A stretch of 13,344 bases of DNA from Ruminococcaceae bacterium UBA7101 (GTDB lineage: Bacteria; Bacillota; Clostridia; Oscillospirales; Acutalibacteraceae): positions 1 to 13,344 of the forward strand of contig DKYL01000062.1 in the NCBI GenBank assembly GCA_002493325.1, in the 5' to 3' direction. Shown here in pieces: positions 13,283-13,344 of this stretch. The position numbers and the translations under genes are program-made. The first letter of the stretch is position 1, and every line of letters begins with the position of its first letter. The notes under the pieces are model-generated. The model saw only the letters and a program-made list of their open reading frames with translations, searched no databases and was not told the origin of the DNA.

Positions 13283-13291
13283 ATTGTATCA
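13283..13291 (-). promoter_or_regulatory. Extended -10 promoter of the DUF3048 gene
   Basis: The minus strand reads TGATACAAT, the same extended -10 as at 8715, with no convincing -35. It predicts a start near 13276 and a leader of about 22 bases. Confidence 0.5.
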
Positions 13292-13344
13292 CAAATATAA
13301 ACAGATTTCATTAAATTTTTTTAAAAATAAAAATTTATTGCCAT

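Overview
The window looks like chromosome from a low-GC, Gram-positive Clostridia, probably of the Oscillospiraceae/Ruminococcaceae type. This rests on consensus TTGACA/TATAAT promoters, AGGAGG-type ribosome sites, GTG and TTG starts, U-run terminators, a secreted BspA-like repeat protein, a YerB/DUF3048 protein, a sortase-B-fold protein and ThiI without a rhodanese domain. TGA is a normal stop here: it ends the genes at 1400, 7080, 8255 and 10028. The taxonomic call is inference from gene content.

Left part (1-1998): an AT-rich stretch of degraded or accessory DNA around one intact tRNA-Asn. It holds an HD-domain phosphohydrolase gene broken by one in-frame TGA next to its first metal-ligand His, tRNA-Asn(GTT) with a perfect promoter and terminator, and two overlapping small genes of mobile-element character. 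The second small gene is cut near its 3' end by an antisense 72-codon RHS/YD-repeat fragment. The promoter of the next gene starts inside that fragment.

Middle (1999-8701): a secreted BspA-like leucine-rich-repeat protein (+) shares a bidirectional terminator with a convergent five-gene operon (-). In transcription order the operon is: FlK-type acyl-CoA thioesterase, HAD phosphatase-Nudix hydrolase fusion, NifS-type cysteine desulfurase, ThiI, and a membrane-anchored sortase-B-like protein that has lost its catalytic His. Three junctions overlap as ATGA, one overlaps by a single base and one has a 10-base gap, so translation is probably coupled. The desulfurase and ThiI form a sulfur-relay pair for 4-thiouridine in tRNA.

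Right part (8702-13344): a divergent HGSNAT/DUF1624 membrane acyltransferase-like gene (+). Then a two-gene operon (-) encodes a 71-aa helical protein and a 107-aa sigma-70-region-4-like protein. Its promoter carries a LexA (SOS) box exactly within the -35/-10 spacer, which makes it the most interesting regulatory find. Next comes a consensus promoter driving a short structured RNA of about 104 nt that ends in a strong terminator, followed by alanine racemase (alr) with its own promoter. Last is a convergent membrane-anchored DUF3048 protein. I found no CRISPR array, insertion sequence or origin.
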